DNA of 64,000 nucleotides, from positions 6,322,001 through 6,386,000 of the forward strand of contig NC_135038.1 in the NCBI RefSeq assembly GCF_051020975.1, given 5' to 3'. The notes beneath the pieces were generated by a model. The model was not told where the DNA came from. It did not search any database and was given only the letters and a program-made list of their open reading frames with translations. Below are positions 26,901 through 35,342 of the stretch, one piece after another. The number at the start of each line of letters is the position of its first letter. Positions within the stretch are counted from its first letter, which is position 1. The position numbers and the translations under genes are program-made. Source of the stretch: Osmia lignaria lignaria. Taxonomy: Eukaryota > Arthropoda > Insecta > Hymenoptera > Megachilidae.

Positions 26901-29900
26901 GCTTGAGAATAATGTTTCGGAGATGAAAGAAAGAAAGAGGGAAAGAAACTTCGGGGAATTCGCGGTGCACCGTGCATTCCTGATCTTGGTGACCTCGATC
27001 CGTAGAGCTTCTACCATGTTCCTTGTAGCTTTCTGCGAAAGAACGATCATTCGGATGATGTTTTTCAGAATCAGAAGTTTCAATTTCTGATCGGAGGTCG
27101 TAGATCTATTCGATGAAACTGGGAACTTTCTACTTTTTCTGAAGATTCAGGGAATCTTCTACTGATGGTTCGAGTAGAAGATGACTTGTATGATATGAAA
27201 CTGGAGAACTTTCATTTCGCTTAGAGATTTCAAGACTCTCGTCTACTGAAGTAAAAAAGCTTCTCTTTATTTAGAATGGAGTGTTTTATTCTCGAAATTC
27301 ATGGTGTCACTTTCGGTCACTGTTTGGTCTAACGCGCGGACGAATCTGTGGGATTCGTTCGCTGGAAAATAAATCATATTGCAGAAGATGCGACGGCTAG
27401 CAGGAAACACCGACCAGATGTGGCTACGCGGGACATGTGTGTCCAGGCCATCGGATGACACTTGCTATATTTAGTTCTGTGGGAAAAAGGGGTTCCAGAG
27501 GCATAATTACACCTACGCAAAACTAAGTCTTTCCTTCTTTTTCTCAAACATCGAATCGACTAGCCATTTTATATTAAGAACATCAACGAAACCTTTGTAT
27601 AGTAATTTTCATCAAAGCTTGAGCTTTAATTCGAGTACTTCTATTTCGTGAAATCTTCTCAGACTTTCGGTATTTTTAAATGAACAATTTCGTTTAGAAT
27701 CAGTAACTTGAAGGCAGAGGATCAGGCAGCCCTGAGAGTAAATAAATGATACCCATTGCTTTTCGGTAACGTTAGACAGTTCCTTGGGCAAAATGAACGG
27801 ATCGAGATCCACGTGGCCCGTGGTCCATGTGGAATACTCTGAGATCCCACGTGTGATCCACGAAGACGCGTGGGAAGACGGTCGTACGAACGTCGCCAGC
27901 TGTTCACACGTGTCCTTTATGTGCATCGCTAAAATCCATCGTCGCTGTTCTTCTCTCCTTCCTCTTTCAAAAGTAGAATAAATCGTGAGATTAAAGTATT
28001 CCTAAGATGAATATGTATAATTTGTTTGATTTCAGATCGACACGCCGATAGAAAACGAGGCGGACGTGACGGCGGACGCGAGCAACCCCGAGTCCAGTTG
28101 CCCGGAAAAGGGTTTCAAGGGTGAGTGAAAGAAAAATTATACCTAACTAGCCGAAACTATTTTAATTCGCGACTCGAGGGCGAGACACGGTTAAACGGTT
28201 TTCACAAAATCTTTCGCGATTCCGATGGCGAAAGAATAGTCAGCCATTGGAACGGAAGACAGCGTTCCCCATTCGGGTGCGGAAGTCGTGAAATCAAGTA
28301 CTATCTGGCAGGACGGTTCGAATTAAGTTGAACGCGTTCAGACGTTCGCGCCGAAACCAATCCACTTAACTCTGAAACCCTCGCAGACGCTCGAACCGAT
28401 CCTCCCACCCCTTTAAGTCGAGGAAAGGTCGTCGAGGTTTTGTTCTCGAACAAAAATCTGACAAATATGCCGCGATTTACCGAAGAATGGAGGCAAAGTA
28501 CGGCCACCCTCTTTCTCTGTGCTCCTCCAAGGAGAATCTTCCTTCGAGCCAACCCCTACCCCGTTGTCCTTTACCATGGTCGGGGAGGGTGGCAAGCAAA
28601 GGGTAACTCTTAAATTACTTAGACCGAACAAAACGTAACAAATGACGGTGAATCGGGCCACTTATGCGATATTGGCCCATCACTGGCACCCACGTATATT
28701 GATACGTCGCATTAGGGCTGCCAGACACCCTATTCGACCACTTCCTGCTACCCTTCGTTTCTTCGTTCCAAGCATCACCAGCTTCGCTACTGTTTATTTT
28801 TATTATTGTGCTACCCTATTACTTTTTTGCTTCGTTGTTTCTTTTTGGACTTCGAAGGGGGTGGGTTTTTAGTAAGATTTTTATTTAATTCCACAGACGT
28901 TTATTACTTTAATGAATCGATCTAGTTTCATGTTACACATCATCGAAACTTGTCAAAGTTCAATGTCTATTTTCTCATTCTCCGAGTGAAAGTATCTTCT
29001 GGTGAACGTTTCTGGACGTTTCCCAAGGGTTGGAAAGCCTTTCCTCCCTTTTCCCGCCACGGTTTTCTCTCTTTCCAGACTCTTGGCTTTCGGTTATTAA
29101 TGGTTCTCGCGAACTCGGTTCATTAAGGAGCTCAGGAAACTCCGCGGCGAGGCGTATTCATGAGCAGGCCACCCTTTACACCGTGTCAGAAACGGTGGTT
29201 CTAGCCGAAATTAGCAACGTTTATTACTTTCCGATTGGCAAGTTCCTTGGAGTCTGAAAAAAATATCGAAATTCGAAGAGGAGTATTTCTCTCCTCCAGA
29301 GGTATAATAGCTTCTTTTTGCTAAACGTTAGAATTACACGCGCTATTATCGCGAAAAAGCATGGGAAAGATAAGAAGCAGGATCCGCGGAGCGCGAGCAA
29401 TCTACCGCTCGCGAAAGAGATGAAGACATTATCTTGATCGTTGGCCGCGTGTTTAAGCGTCGCAAGAAGGCAAAGAAGACACGGGAACGAGGAGAGAAAG
29501 AGGATACACCTGTGAACAGGTGTATCATTCAGACATGAGCCGAGTTGCATAAAGAATCGAAAATATTTTTTTTTTTCTCCTTTTAATATGCATTCTTTAT
29601 TTCACTTATCTATATCGCCCTTCGCGTTAGCGAAGATTCTACTTTCGCTGTCCGATCATCGCTGGGATCGTTCTAGGACAAAGGAGATAATGCAATAATA
29701 AGTATAAGTTAGGTAGAAGAGAGGTGTTCCTCCCTGTGGCCGGTGGAACGAGTGTTCCTCGCAATCTTTCGTTGCCGGATGATTATTATGTCGTTCCGAA
29801 CGGGCCCCGAGCATTTTCACGAGCTCTCTGAATGGCTTCGTTCCGTTTTCTCCACGGAATCGCTAGGCTCTGATGCTTCTGTTGTTCGACAAGGTTCTCT

Positions 29901-31378
29901 TATTCTTTAGTCGAACTTTAAACACGTTTCAATATATAATAAGTGCATTGCGTAAAACCATGTGTTTTTTTTTAGTAATTTTATTGAAATTTTATTGCTA
30001 TTAATTGTGTCACAAGCAAGATGAAGGTCAGAAATGTGGAAACGGGAAACGATCCTAGTGAAATTGATGGGAACGTCTTATCTTGAGGGCTCTCACCCCC
30101 CATTTTCCCTTCGCGCTTTTGTCTCCGCTCTCGTCTTAGCTGACTATGACAAATAATTGCCGAAGCTTAACATAAGCCAGAGGCGGTATACTTAGCTAAT
30201 AGCAAAAAACTAGGGAGAGAGGAAATAGAAGGAACTTTTACGTGTGTACCCCTCAAACTTCCTCCTTCATTCTGCATGATACCCCTCAGCTCGATAAATG
30301 TTTCAATTATACCAGCATTTCTTCATATTAATTTTCTATTACATTCTTTTTATCTGAATTTATTGTTTTTCATTTTGTATTTTCAGCTCTGAATTTGCTC
30401 TAATTTTTCCAACTTTTCCAGCCTTTAATATTAGATCTTTCTCGCAGAATTTTAATCAAATTCCAGGATAATGTTAAACAAAGGAACTTTTTTTTCTATT
30501 AAAAATAGACTGAATTGTTTTGCAAGGCTTTCCGATCTAGCGGACAAAATAGTCCCTGATCGAGCTTTTTTCCCCCTCGACACTCGGCGAGTATCGCGAG
30601 AAAGGATTTCGCGGTCGAGGAACAAAAGAACAGTCCGACGAAAGAATGGAGTCCTGGTCATTTCCTGTTTCTCGGCCGGAAAAACATTTCGGAAAAGTCA
30701 GTGAACCGCGAATCGCGTTTCATTCGATTCCATGGTTACCACAACTTTGATCCTTGTGTTCTATAGAATAAAAACACGTTCACGTACACATAGAGAAATA
30801 TTTTGAAAGTTAGTTTCTTTGTCGAAGAAAAGTCTTTTCTTGGGGGAGAAAAAAGCTACGTTAATGAAACTATTGTTATCTAATTTCAGAAAATTTTTTA
30901 TTTATTTTTCTATTCCAGACGATTATCATCTATTTTTATTTATTAATATAATTTTCAAAATAGTCTACCTCTTACTAAAAATTTGCAAAAATTTTCTTCT
31001 AGGAATGTGCAATGTTGGAAAATTCATTAATTTTTTATTTAATTTGTTTTAGAAGACCCGACTTCTCTATTGCCTGTTTCCTGTTTTAATCACTTCCTAA
31101 GCTTTGTCATTACAGTAGACTCTCGTTATATTGCCGCACGAGCGAAATGATACAATTTTAATTTTATTTTATTTTCCAATTGAAAATTTGAAAAATTATT
31201 CAATTCTACACTGTCATCTGCAGCAATATGACGAGAGTTCACTATAATATTTCCAGCTAACCGCAGAATCTCCGTGCCAGAACAAATCTCCTTTCCTAGC
31301 TTCCTGCTCTTCGCTGCTCGTCGTCATCAATTAACGATATTTTTAATTGTTCCAGGAACGGAATTGGTGCCAAGCTGA
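5869..31378 (+). CDS. USP48: Ubiquitin carboxyl-terminal hydrolase 48 orthologue, C-terminal part (7 exons; 5' end outside window)
   Basis: Joining 5869-5976, 7523-7629, 13849-13979, 14298-14417, 16090-16215, 28036-28120 and 31356-31378 gives one frame of about 233 codons ending in TGA. All introns are GT/AG and all phases agree. The product follows the C-terminus of vertebrate USP48 as I remember it. A DUSP-type segment contains VLLCEPHKGFLY, then EEWSRLTQFYDVDH (human [13 protein letters not shown]), then LCAAC...RATIYIK (human LCPEC...QATIYVH). A basic linker follows, then a ubiquitin-like fold with TLKDLKLM and PYDQHLMLG (human TLKELKIQIM, PFDQNLSIDG), and a tail PEKGFKGTELVPS (human PEEGFKGTGLLGH). 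USP48 is a nuclear/cytosolic cysteine protease that removes ubiquitin, including from histone H2A in vertebrates. Its catalytic Cys/His domain is N-terminal and is not in this window. I did not find the preceding exon, which should end with a codon split after its second base and encode the sequence around the EW motif upstream of this DUSP segment. Confidence 0.9.
5977..7522 (+). other. USP48: USP48 intron (1546 bp)
   Basis: GT/AG intron between the two DUSP-type exons. It is AT-rich with a poly-T run around 6565. The open frame at 7106-7432 matches nothing I recognise and is intronic. Confidence 0.8.
7523..7629 (+). CDS. USP48: USP48 exon: core of the last DUSP-type domain
   Basis: The acceptor is TTTGTTACAG and the donor is GTGAGT. 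The first G closes the Leu codon opened at 5975-5976. The exon reads YTIVTAEEWSRLTQF, YDVDHTISIRRI and NSDFQIDP, and the final A opens the next codon. The EEW...F.VDH..I.RI pattern is the signature of this USP48 DUSP domain (human [22 protein letters not shown]). Family length is preserved with no indel in the EW-to-VDH stretch. Confidence 0.9.
8701..8720 (-). repeat. Dispersed core, copy 3 (19/20, reverse)
   Basis: The + strand reads GGCGGACCATGAAGAGAGCC, with one mismatch to the consensus. The flank TTAACCCCTCCTCCGAC upstream resembles the flank of the copy at 58059. Confidence 0.85.
12871..12895 (+). repeat. GTGGACATTYGAATTCATTCGG repeat, copy 1
   Basis: 25-bp word differing from 13308-13332 at two positions (T/C at the Y and T/G near the end). 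It contains a GAATTC centre and follows a CAAGGGTGG word. Confidence 0.7.
13308..13332 (+). repeat. GTGGACATTYGAATTCATTCGG repeat, copy 2
   Basis: Second copy, 437 bp downstream of the first and in the same orientation. It is preceded by a G-rich stretch. Sequence outside the word is not obviously similar. Confidence 0.7.
13849..13979 (+). CDS. USP48: USP48 exon: end of DUSP-type domain and acidic segment
   Basis: The acceptor is TTTTATTTTTCAG and the donor is GTGAGC. AT joins the carried-over A to encode Asn. The 43 full codons that follow start LCAACMLARVEQERLES, continue LKYDRATIYIKCVEDT and end EESKTDYEPE in phase 0. The LC..C pair and the ATIYIK strand correspond to human LCPECREGLL and QATIYVHKVV. 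The acidic run after the strand corresponds to the acidic linker in the vertebrate protein, but is much shorter than there. Confidence 0.9.
13980..14297 (+). other. USP48: USP48 intron (318 bp)
   Basis: Shortest intron of the gene, phase 0, GTGAGC...GCAG. I see nothing else in it. Confidence 0.8.
14298..14417 (+). CDS. USP48: USP48 exon: basic linker and first strand of ubiquitin-like domain
   Basis: The exon has 40 codons in phase 0 at both ends (acceptor AACGCAG, donor GTGAGT). It begins MAAKRPKMENARPSRTRRN, an Arg/Lys-rich stretch that could be a nuclear localisation signal (inferred). It continues with HELKVSSDITLKDLKLM, the first beta strand and helix start of the ubiquitin-like domain. 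Human has KRQKISHQ...RRSMRHRKV followed by LLVSANQTLKELKIQIM. An alternative acceptor lies upstream at about 14236, but the phase-0 junction here gives the family match. Confidence 0.88.
14418..16089 (+). other. USP48: USP48 intron (1672 bp) splitting the ubiquitin-like domain
   Basis: Phase-0 intron that divides the ubiquitin-like domain between its first helix and the PYDQ segment. A pyrimidine-rich run lies at about 14875-14945. No other feature is recognised. Confidence 0.8.
16090..16215 (+). CDS. USP48: USP48 exon: remainder of ubiquitin-like domain
   Basis: The exon has 42 codons in phase 0 at both ends (acceptor TTCGTTTAG, donor GTAAGT). It reads MMQICGAGPYDQHLMLGE, HELTDHSQSLAALGI and FPGALLTLK. 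It aligns without gaps to the human segment MHAFSVAPFDQNLSIDG...[22 protein letters not shown]. The pattern is the ubiquitin-like helix, then P(Y/F)DQ.L...G..L.D, then the closing hydrophobic strand. Confidence 0.92.
16250..16383. mobile_element. pogo/Tigger-like short inverted-repeat element (copy 1)
   Basis: 134-bp non-autonomous element. The left end begins CAGTAGACAATTTCGTTG after a TA. The right end read on the other strand begins CGGTAGACTCTCGTTACATT, next to TG where TA is expected. The right half aligns closely with the element at 31113-31244 (shared AAAA(C/T)TTGAAAAATT and TTCTACA blocks). The CAGTAGACTCTCGTTATATTGC-like terminus and TA target resemble pogo/Tigger DNA transposons, from memory of Tigger termini. 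It inserted 34 bp after a USP48 splice donor. Confidence 0.75.
18498..18517 (+). repeat. Dispersed core, copy 4 (exact)
   Basis: GGCTCTCTCCATGGTCCGCC, 20/20. It is preceded closely by GGAGTTTGGGTCGATTG, which resembles the reverse complement of the TTTGGGTCACAATTGACCC repeat near 58168. Confidence 0.85.
24161..24364. mobile_element. Diverged relative of the 25731 MITE carrying an exact core copy
   Basis: The left part (GATCGATCCTTTTCCTGAAA, then AGAGTAGAAAATAAAATACG) aligns with the left part of the element at 25731. The right end (CTTTTAAGAACAGGGTCAAC) is a degraded inverted repeat of the left end, about 14 of 19. The 20-bp core at 24296-24315 is exact although the termini have decayed. Boundaries are approximate. 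Confidence 0.6.
25731..25896. mobile_element. TA-flanked MITE with 25-bp terminal inverted repeats
   Basis: 166-bp element flanked by TA on both sides (25729-25730, 25897-25898). The left terminus 25731-25755 and the right terminus 25872-25896 are inverted repeats identical at 22 of 25 positions. Both start ATGATTGATCCTTT and end TAAAAAAG. The TA target suggests a Tc1/mariner-type origin. Its interior carries a diverged copy (15/20) of the dispersed 20-bp core at 25832-25851, which places that core inside a transposon. Confidence 0.85.
27810..27912. promoter_or_regulatory. Cluster of three CACGTG E-boxes
   Basis: CACGTG occurs at 27810, 27848 and 27907 within about 100 bp, 124 bp upstream of a USP48 exon. 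CACGTG is the canonical site of bHLH factors (Max/USF/MITF/Clock class). A chance cluster is possible because single sites occur elsewhere in the window. Confidence 0.3.
28036..28120 (+). CDS. USP48: USP48 exon: C-terminal tail
   Basis: The acceptor is TTTGATTTCAG and the donor is GTGAGTG. There are 28 codons plus one base, reading IDTPIENEADVTADAS and NPESSCPEKGFK with a split Gly codon. It corresponds to the human tail ADEPIADYA...MPEEGFKG. The exon lies 11.8 kb downstream of the previous one but keeps frame and family similarity. Confidence 0.88.
29503..29526. repeat. Perfect short inverted repeat (hairpin)
   Basis: GATACACCTG, loop TGAA, CAGGTGTATC. Ten paired bases with no mismatch, within the last USP48 intron. 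No U-tract follows and the stem is too short for a microRNA precursor. Confidence 0.6.
31113..31244. mobile_element. pogo/Tigger-like short inverted-repeat element (copy 2)
   Basis: 132-bp element flanked by TA (31111-31112 and 31245-31246). The left end is CAGTAGACTCTCGTTATATT. The right end read on the other strand begins AGTGAACTCTCGTCATATTG. It has no coding capacity and the AT-rich core is shared with the copy at 16250. It lies 111 bp upstream of the last USP48 exon. Confidence 0.8.
31356..31378 (+). CDS. USP48: USP48 terminal exon with stop codon
   Basis: The acceptor is TTAATTGTTCCAG. GA completes the Gly codon split at 28120, followed by TELVPS and TGA (31376-31378). The joined sequence PEKGFKGTELVPS mirrors human PEEGFKGTGLLGH in both content and distance to the stop. 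This supports a coding exon only 23 bases long. Confidence 0.85.
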
Positions 31379-31750
31379 TCTGTCTCGGCAACGATCAGGG
31401 GATAGATAAATTGCATTATGGCGAGACGTTTAATAACAATAGTCGATTTAACATAAAATATTTTTGTACACGAGTTATCATATATTATATGATATACATA
31501 TAGATATAGCCTGTACGATAATGTATACAGATATACAATTAACGGAATGCTAATCGTCACCGGGGTGAAAGATTCGGGAGAAAATATCGAGAAATCATTG
31601 TTTTCGTATTGTTATTATTATTAATATTAAGTACTACTATTATTAATATTTTACGCACAGATTAGAGTAAAAGAGAAGAACAAAAGGAAAAAATAAAAAT
31701 GTAGCTGCGAACGTGAAAGCAGCGGACAAATAAATCCAAAGACGATTCGA
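31379..31750 (+). other. USP48: USP48 3' untranslated region (minimal extent)
   Basis: No coding sequence follows the stop. AATAAA occurs at 31692-31697 and 31729-31734, so the shortest plausible transcript ends near 31750. The stretch is AT-rich with an ATT/TAATATTA low-complexity run around 31606-31650. The true end could be further downstream. Confidence 0.5.
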
Positions 31751-32583
31751 TATCGCTTTTTGCAATTATCGATCGATCGATTAGTGTTCCGTATTCTCTT
31801 CTCCAATGAGAAACAAATAATAATGTAACGGTGAAAGTGATTGATGAGATGGTTGCGAAAATGATCGAGGAATGTGATCTTTTGATTTCTCATTTAGAGC
31901 GATAGAGTTGTGTGTCGTCGATAGATTCGTTAGAAACGTAAATCTTTCTACTCGTGAGTCTTAGGGAAACTTTTGGAAATCAAAAATCAAAAGATGCCTT
32001 ATCGCAGTAGTAATTAAACGACGAGTCGCACCTTTGGTATTAATGATAACTGTAATTATTCGAAGTCCTTCTCTTTATACCTTATAAAAGGATAACAAAG
32101 AGATGTTGTAATTTGATTTGTAAAAAAAATACTCGCGATTTTGAAGTTCGACAAAGATCTCGGCACTTTTTGTTAACCCTTCCTAAACAGCTGGCACTGG
32201 TACAATTTTTTAAAGAATTTATGAAACGTGCTTAGATTGCAAATAATTAAGATGTACATTGTAAAAAGAAAATATAGAACTTGGATCATTTCCACGAACC
32301 ATTCTCAGTTTTTTAAGTTTCTAATAGCAACATGAGTGATATACCCGTGTTGTTGTTTTTTTTTAAAATCATTTCGTTCTGATTAGGTGCTGATATTAGC
32401 TATTGTAAAACAATTTTTAGAAAGATTTTACTCGAGTTGGGGATTCATTTCGATCGGAGGAGCCGGGTTTTTATTTCACCCAGTGTGTCATTTTATTTTC
32501 TGAATTTTATACTACTGTCGTTTCAAAATTTCAGTGGCCCACGATCAAACAGCACCGTTGTATTATATAATGGATTTTACAGA

Positions 32584-32602
32584 TTTGGGTCACGATTGAC
32601 CC
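32584..32602 (+). repeat. TTTGGGTCA...TGACCC palindromic repeat
   Basis: TTTGGGTCACGATTGACCC. It differs at one base from 58168-58186, and both are followed by RRGCTC and then a GGT(G)TTAATAC word. It belongs to a dispersed repeat found in at least two places. Confidence 0.7.
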
Positions 32603-35300
32603 GGCTCAACTATTCGATGGTGTTAATACGTACGCTGTATTTGAACGCCAGTTATTACACTGACAGTGAAAAAAAAGGTGCTTTCGCGTACTTTAATTAC
32701 CGCCTCCAGCTAATGTTTTTTTCTCCTCTTAATTTCCGGACATAATTAACTGCAACTGCGTGTCGCTGTCGTTGCGTAGACAATGGTTATTAGGTGTGTT
32801 CGAACGATTTAGGAATGATATAGGAATAATTTACTGTTCGTCGTAGAAGGTAAGAAAATAAAAAGGGCACGGTAGTGCTGGTCGTGCATAATAATTGTTC
32901 TTCTTATTCCCAATATTCACTATGAATTTTCTTTTTTCATTTACGAGGAAAAAGGGTGTAGGATTTTTCAGAACGGAAGGAGAGCGAGGATTTGCAAGGA
33001 CCCTCGGGATTGTTTATAAAGCACAGGTGTTTTAACAAATAGCCGGAAAGGAAGGTGGCGCGTTCCGTCAAGATTAGAACTCGCATGCGGGTCCTTCGTA
33101 ATACGAATTAGGGAAAAAGCTTGATTACCGTGGCATTTGTAAGGATTAGAAAGAAAATAAGTAAAAAAAGGAAGGGACTTAGCGCAGGAAATCTGGCGCA
33201 CCCTAATAATCCGTCGCGACATCTCTGAATCTCCGGTTTCCCTCTGCCTTTTTTTTAAATTTAGAACATTCTTTTTTATATTTCAGCAAAATTATAATAA
33301 TCATGAATATTAAATTAGCGTTATAAAAGAGTCATACCGGGGGACAGAATTTGGATACCAAAACAAGGGTTGATGTTAATTAATTAAATCTATACAGCAC
33401 GGCAACGATTTATAAGGAAGTTTAATTATCCAGTGGCAAGTTTAATGTAGTTAGACCCATTGAACTGCCGGCAAGATTGTTTTACAAAAGTAAATGAGCC
33501 AATGATGACTCGAGAATTTGGGACCACCTAGAAACCAGGCGAACTCTTCCAGCCTTGCCTGAAAACTTCTCGGCAACTAATTAACGTACAACCATCAAAA
33601 CACGATCCCACAATTTCGATCCAATTTTATATGAAAAAAGTTCAAATATTTCTAACCCTTTCGAATTCAGATGAACCTTAACTCTTTTGAAAGACAACCA
33701 TCATTCGTTGATGAATTCTAAATCTAACATCGATTCTGATACGAAGAAAAACAGAGTTCAGTTGAACAAGATCGAAGAAAAAGTTTTCTTTTCAAGTTGA
33801 AAGAAGACATGCAAGAGAAGGGTGGGAAAAGAGAGCAGCGAAAGGGGTGTTTGCCAGACAAGTGTTGACCGTTTCTTAGACTTCGATGAAACCCTTCCTG
33901 ATCTCTAAAGCCAAGGTTACTCGTTGTCAACCATTAGCAAGAAGCTGGAAGGAAGATTCAGGATATACGAAGAATTTCTACGAGGATCTCGAGACATTGT
34001 TCGACGATCTCGCGATATGATTTAGGCCAGGGACAAAACTATCGCGGCGTGGTAGACAACGGGGCGAGTCAAACGCAAAGCTGAGATGACAAATGAAAGG
34101 AAGGAGATGTTTGGTGGCGTGGGTGGAGGGATGAAAGTGTTTCATTTGTAGCAGGAACGTATCGCGAATCTCTTCGTTCCTCTCGCCGGTGTCTCTGTTA
34201 CTCACCCTCTTATCTATTAGAAGGATTCCCTTGGCGTGTGTCTTCGAACATTGCGCACGATTCGAGTGATTGTACGGGATAAATTTATTTCTTTTTGAAA
34301 AAGATATCATTTTTAAAAGATTTTTGAATAAAAAGTCTAAAGACGCTTGTGGTAGAATTTCCTAAGGTCTCGATCGTCGAGATGGTTACTGGTAAACGGT
34401 ACCGACTCCGATCAGCCGGGAACATGTTAATTAGCGGTAATTAAAGCGTGCCTCGGTCCATTATCCAGCGTGGATCGGTAACTTTTGCATTTGCTCGTAC
34501 GACGTGGCTTACCACGTTACCTGGAATCCCCTTTCCTTCGTGGACACGTACCGGTATCAGGCGAAGGCATAATTAATTTCTCTGCTTCTTGGATTCTTAT
34601 AATTAACGAGGAAATAGCTAATTATCCAATCAAATTCCTTCGATGCCGTACGATCGATCACGAACACGATCCTCTTAAAAATCCGAGCAGATCTCATAAA
34701 GATGAATGGAAAAAAGAAAAGGAGAGGACAGTTGGCGCATCGGCGACGTGTATTAAAATAAAGAAGAAAAACGACGAGCTGGTTAAACTTATAAAACGAG
34801 ACACCGTCGTTAACCGCGGAGGAAAGGTAACACAATTCCAGCATCGAACAATAAGAAAATCATACATAGCCGTCTGTCTCTTTTGCGGGCCCAGAACGGC
34901 TGCCATATTTCTTCCATTCCACGAATCCCGTGGACGTTGATAACCGATCGATTAATTCGAGCTGAGACCAGGTCCGTCGCCTCGATTCTCGATCGTTTCT
35001 TCCTTTTACCCTTCTTCATCTTCTTTTTACTTTCTTTTTATTTCGATCTGCTGCGTGTTCGGGGCCTCCTCCTTAAGTCAGATCGCAGCAAGATGGCCGC
35101 GGGCCCCGGTAAATAAGCGACTGTCATCTGACGCCAGCAAAAACCGGATACACCGCGGCAGACTGGTCTCTCCGTTCTTCCTCTTTTCTTCTTCCTTATT
35201 TTCTTCTTTATCTCGCTCTCTCGCCATCTCTTCACCTTACCTTTATTCCCTTTCGTTTCGTGTGTACGTCGTGTCCGTTCTATCCCAGCTACCTTCTACG

Positions 35301-35342
35301 CTTTCTTCTTCTTCTTCATCTTCTTCTTCTTCTTCTTCTTCA
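35301..35342 (+). repeat. (TTC)n microsatellite in a polypyrimidine tract
   Basis: Interrupted TTC/CTT repeat inside a long pyrimidine-rich block (about 35160-35370). The open frames here (Ser-, Leu- or Phe-rich) are artefacts of the repeat. Confidence 0.85.

Larger units (their letters stand above)
16216..28035 (+). other. USP48: USP48 intron (11.8 kb) rich in repeats
   Basis: Largest intron of the gene. It contains a pogo/Tigger-like short element (16250-16383), dispersed-core copies at 18498, 24296 and 25832 (the last two inside recognisable short transposons), a polypyrimidine block (about 19440-19620), an AT-rich stretch with several TAATTA words (about 21690-21810) and three CACGTG sites (27810-27912). 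None of its open frames looks like a protein family. Confidence 0.75.
28121..31355 (+). other. USP48: USP48 last intron (3235 bp)
   Basis: GT/AG intron in a Gly codon. It contains a perfect 10-bp-arm inverted repeat at 29503-29526 and a pogo/Tigger-like short element at 31113-31244. The rest is AT-rich without recognisable genes. Confidence 0.8.
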
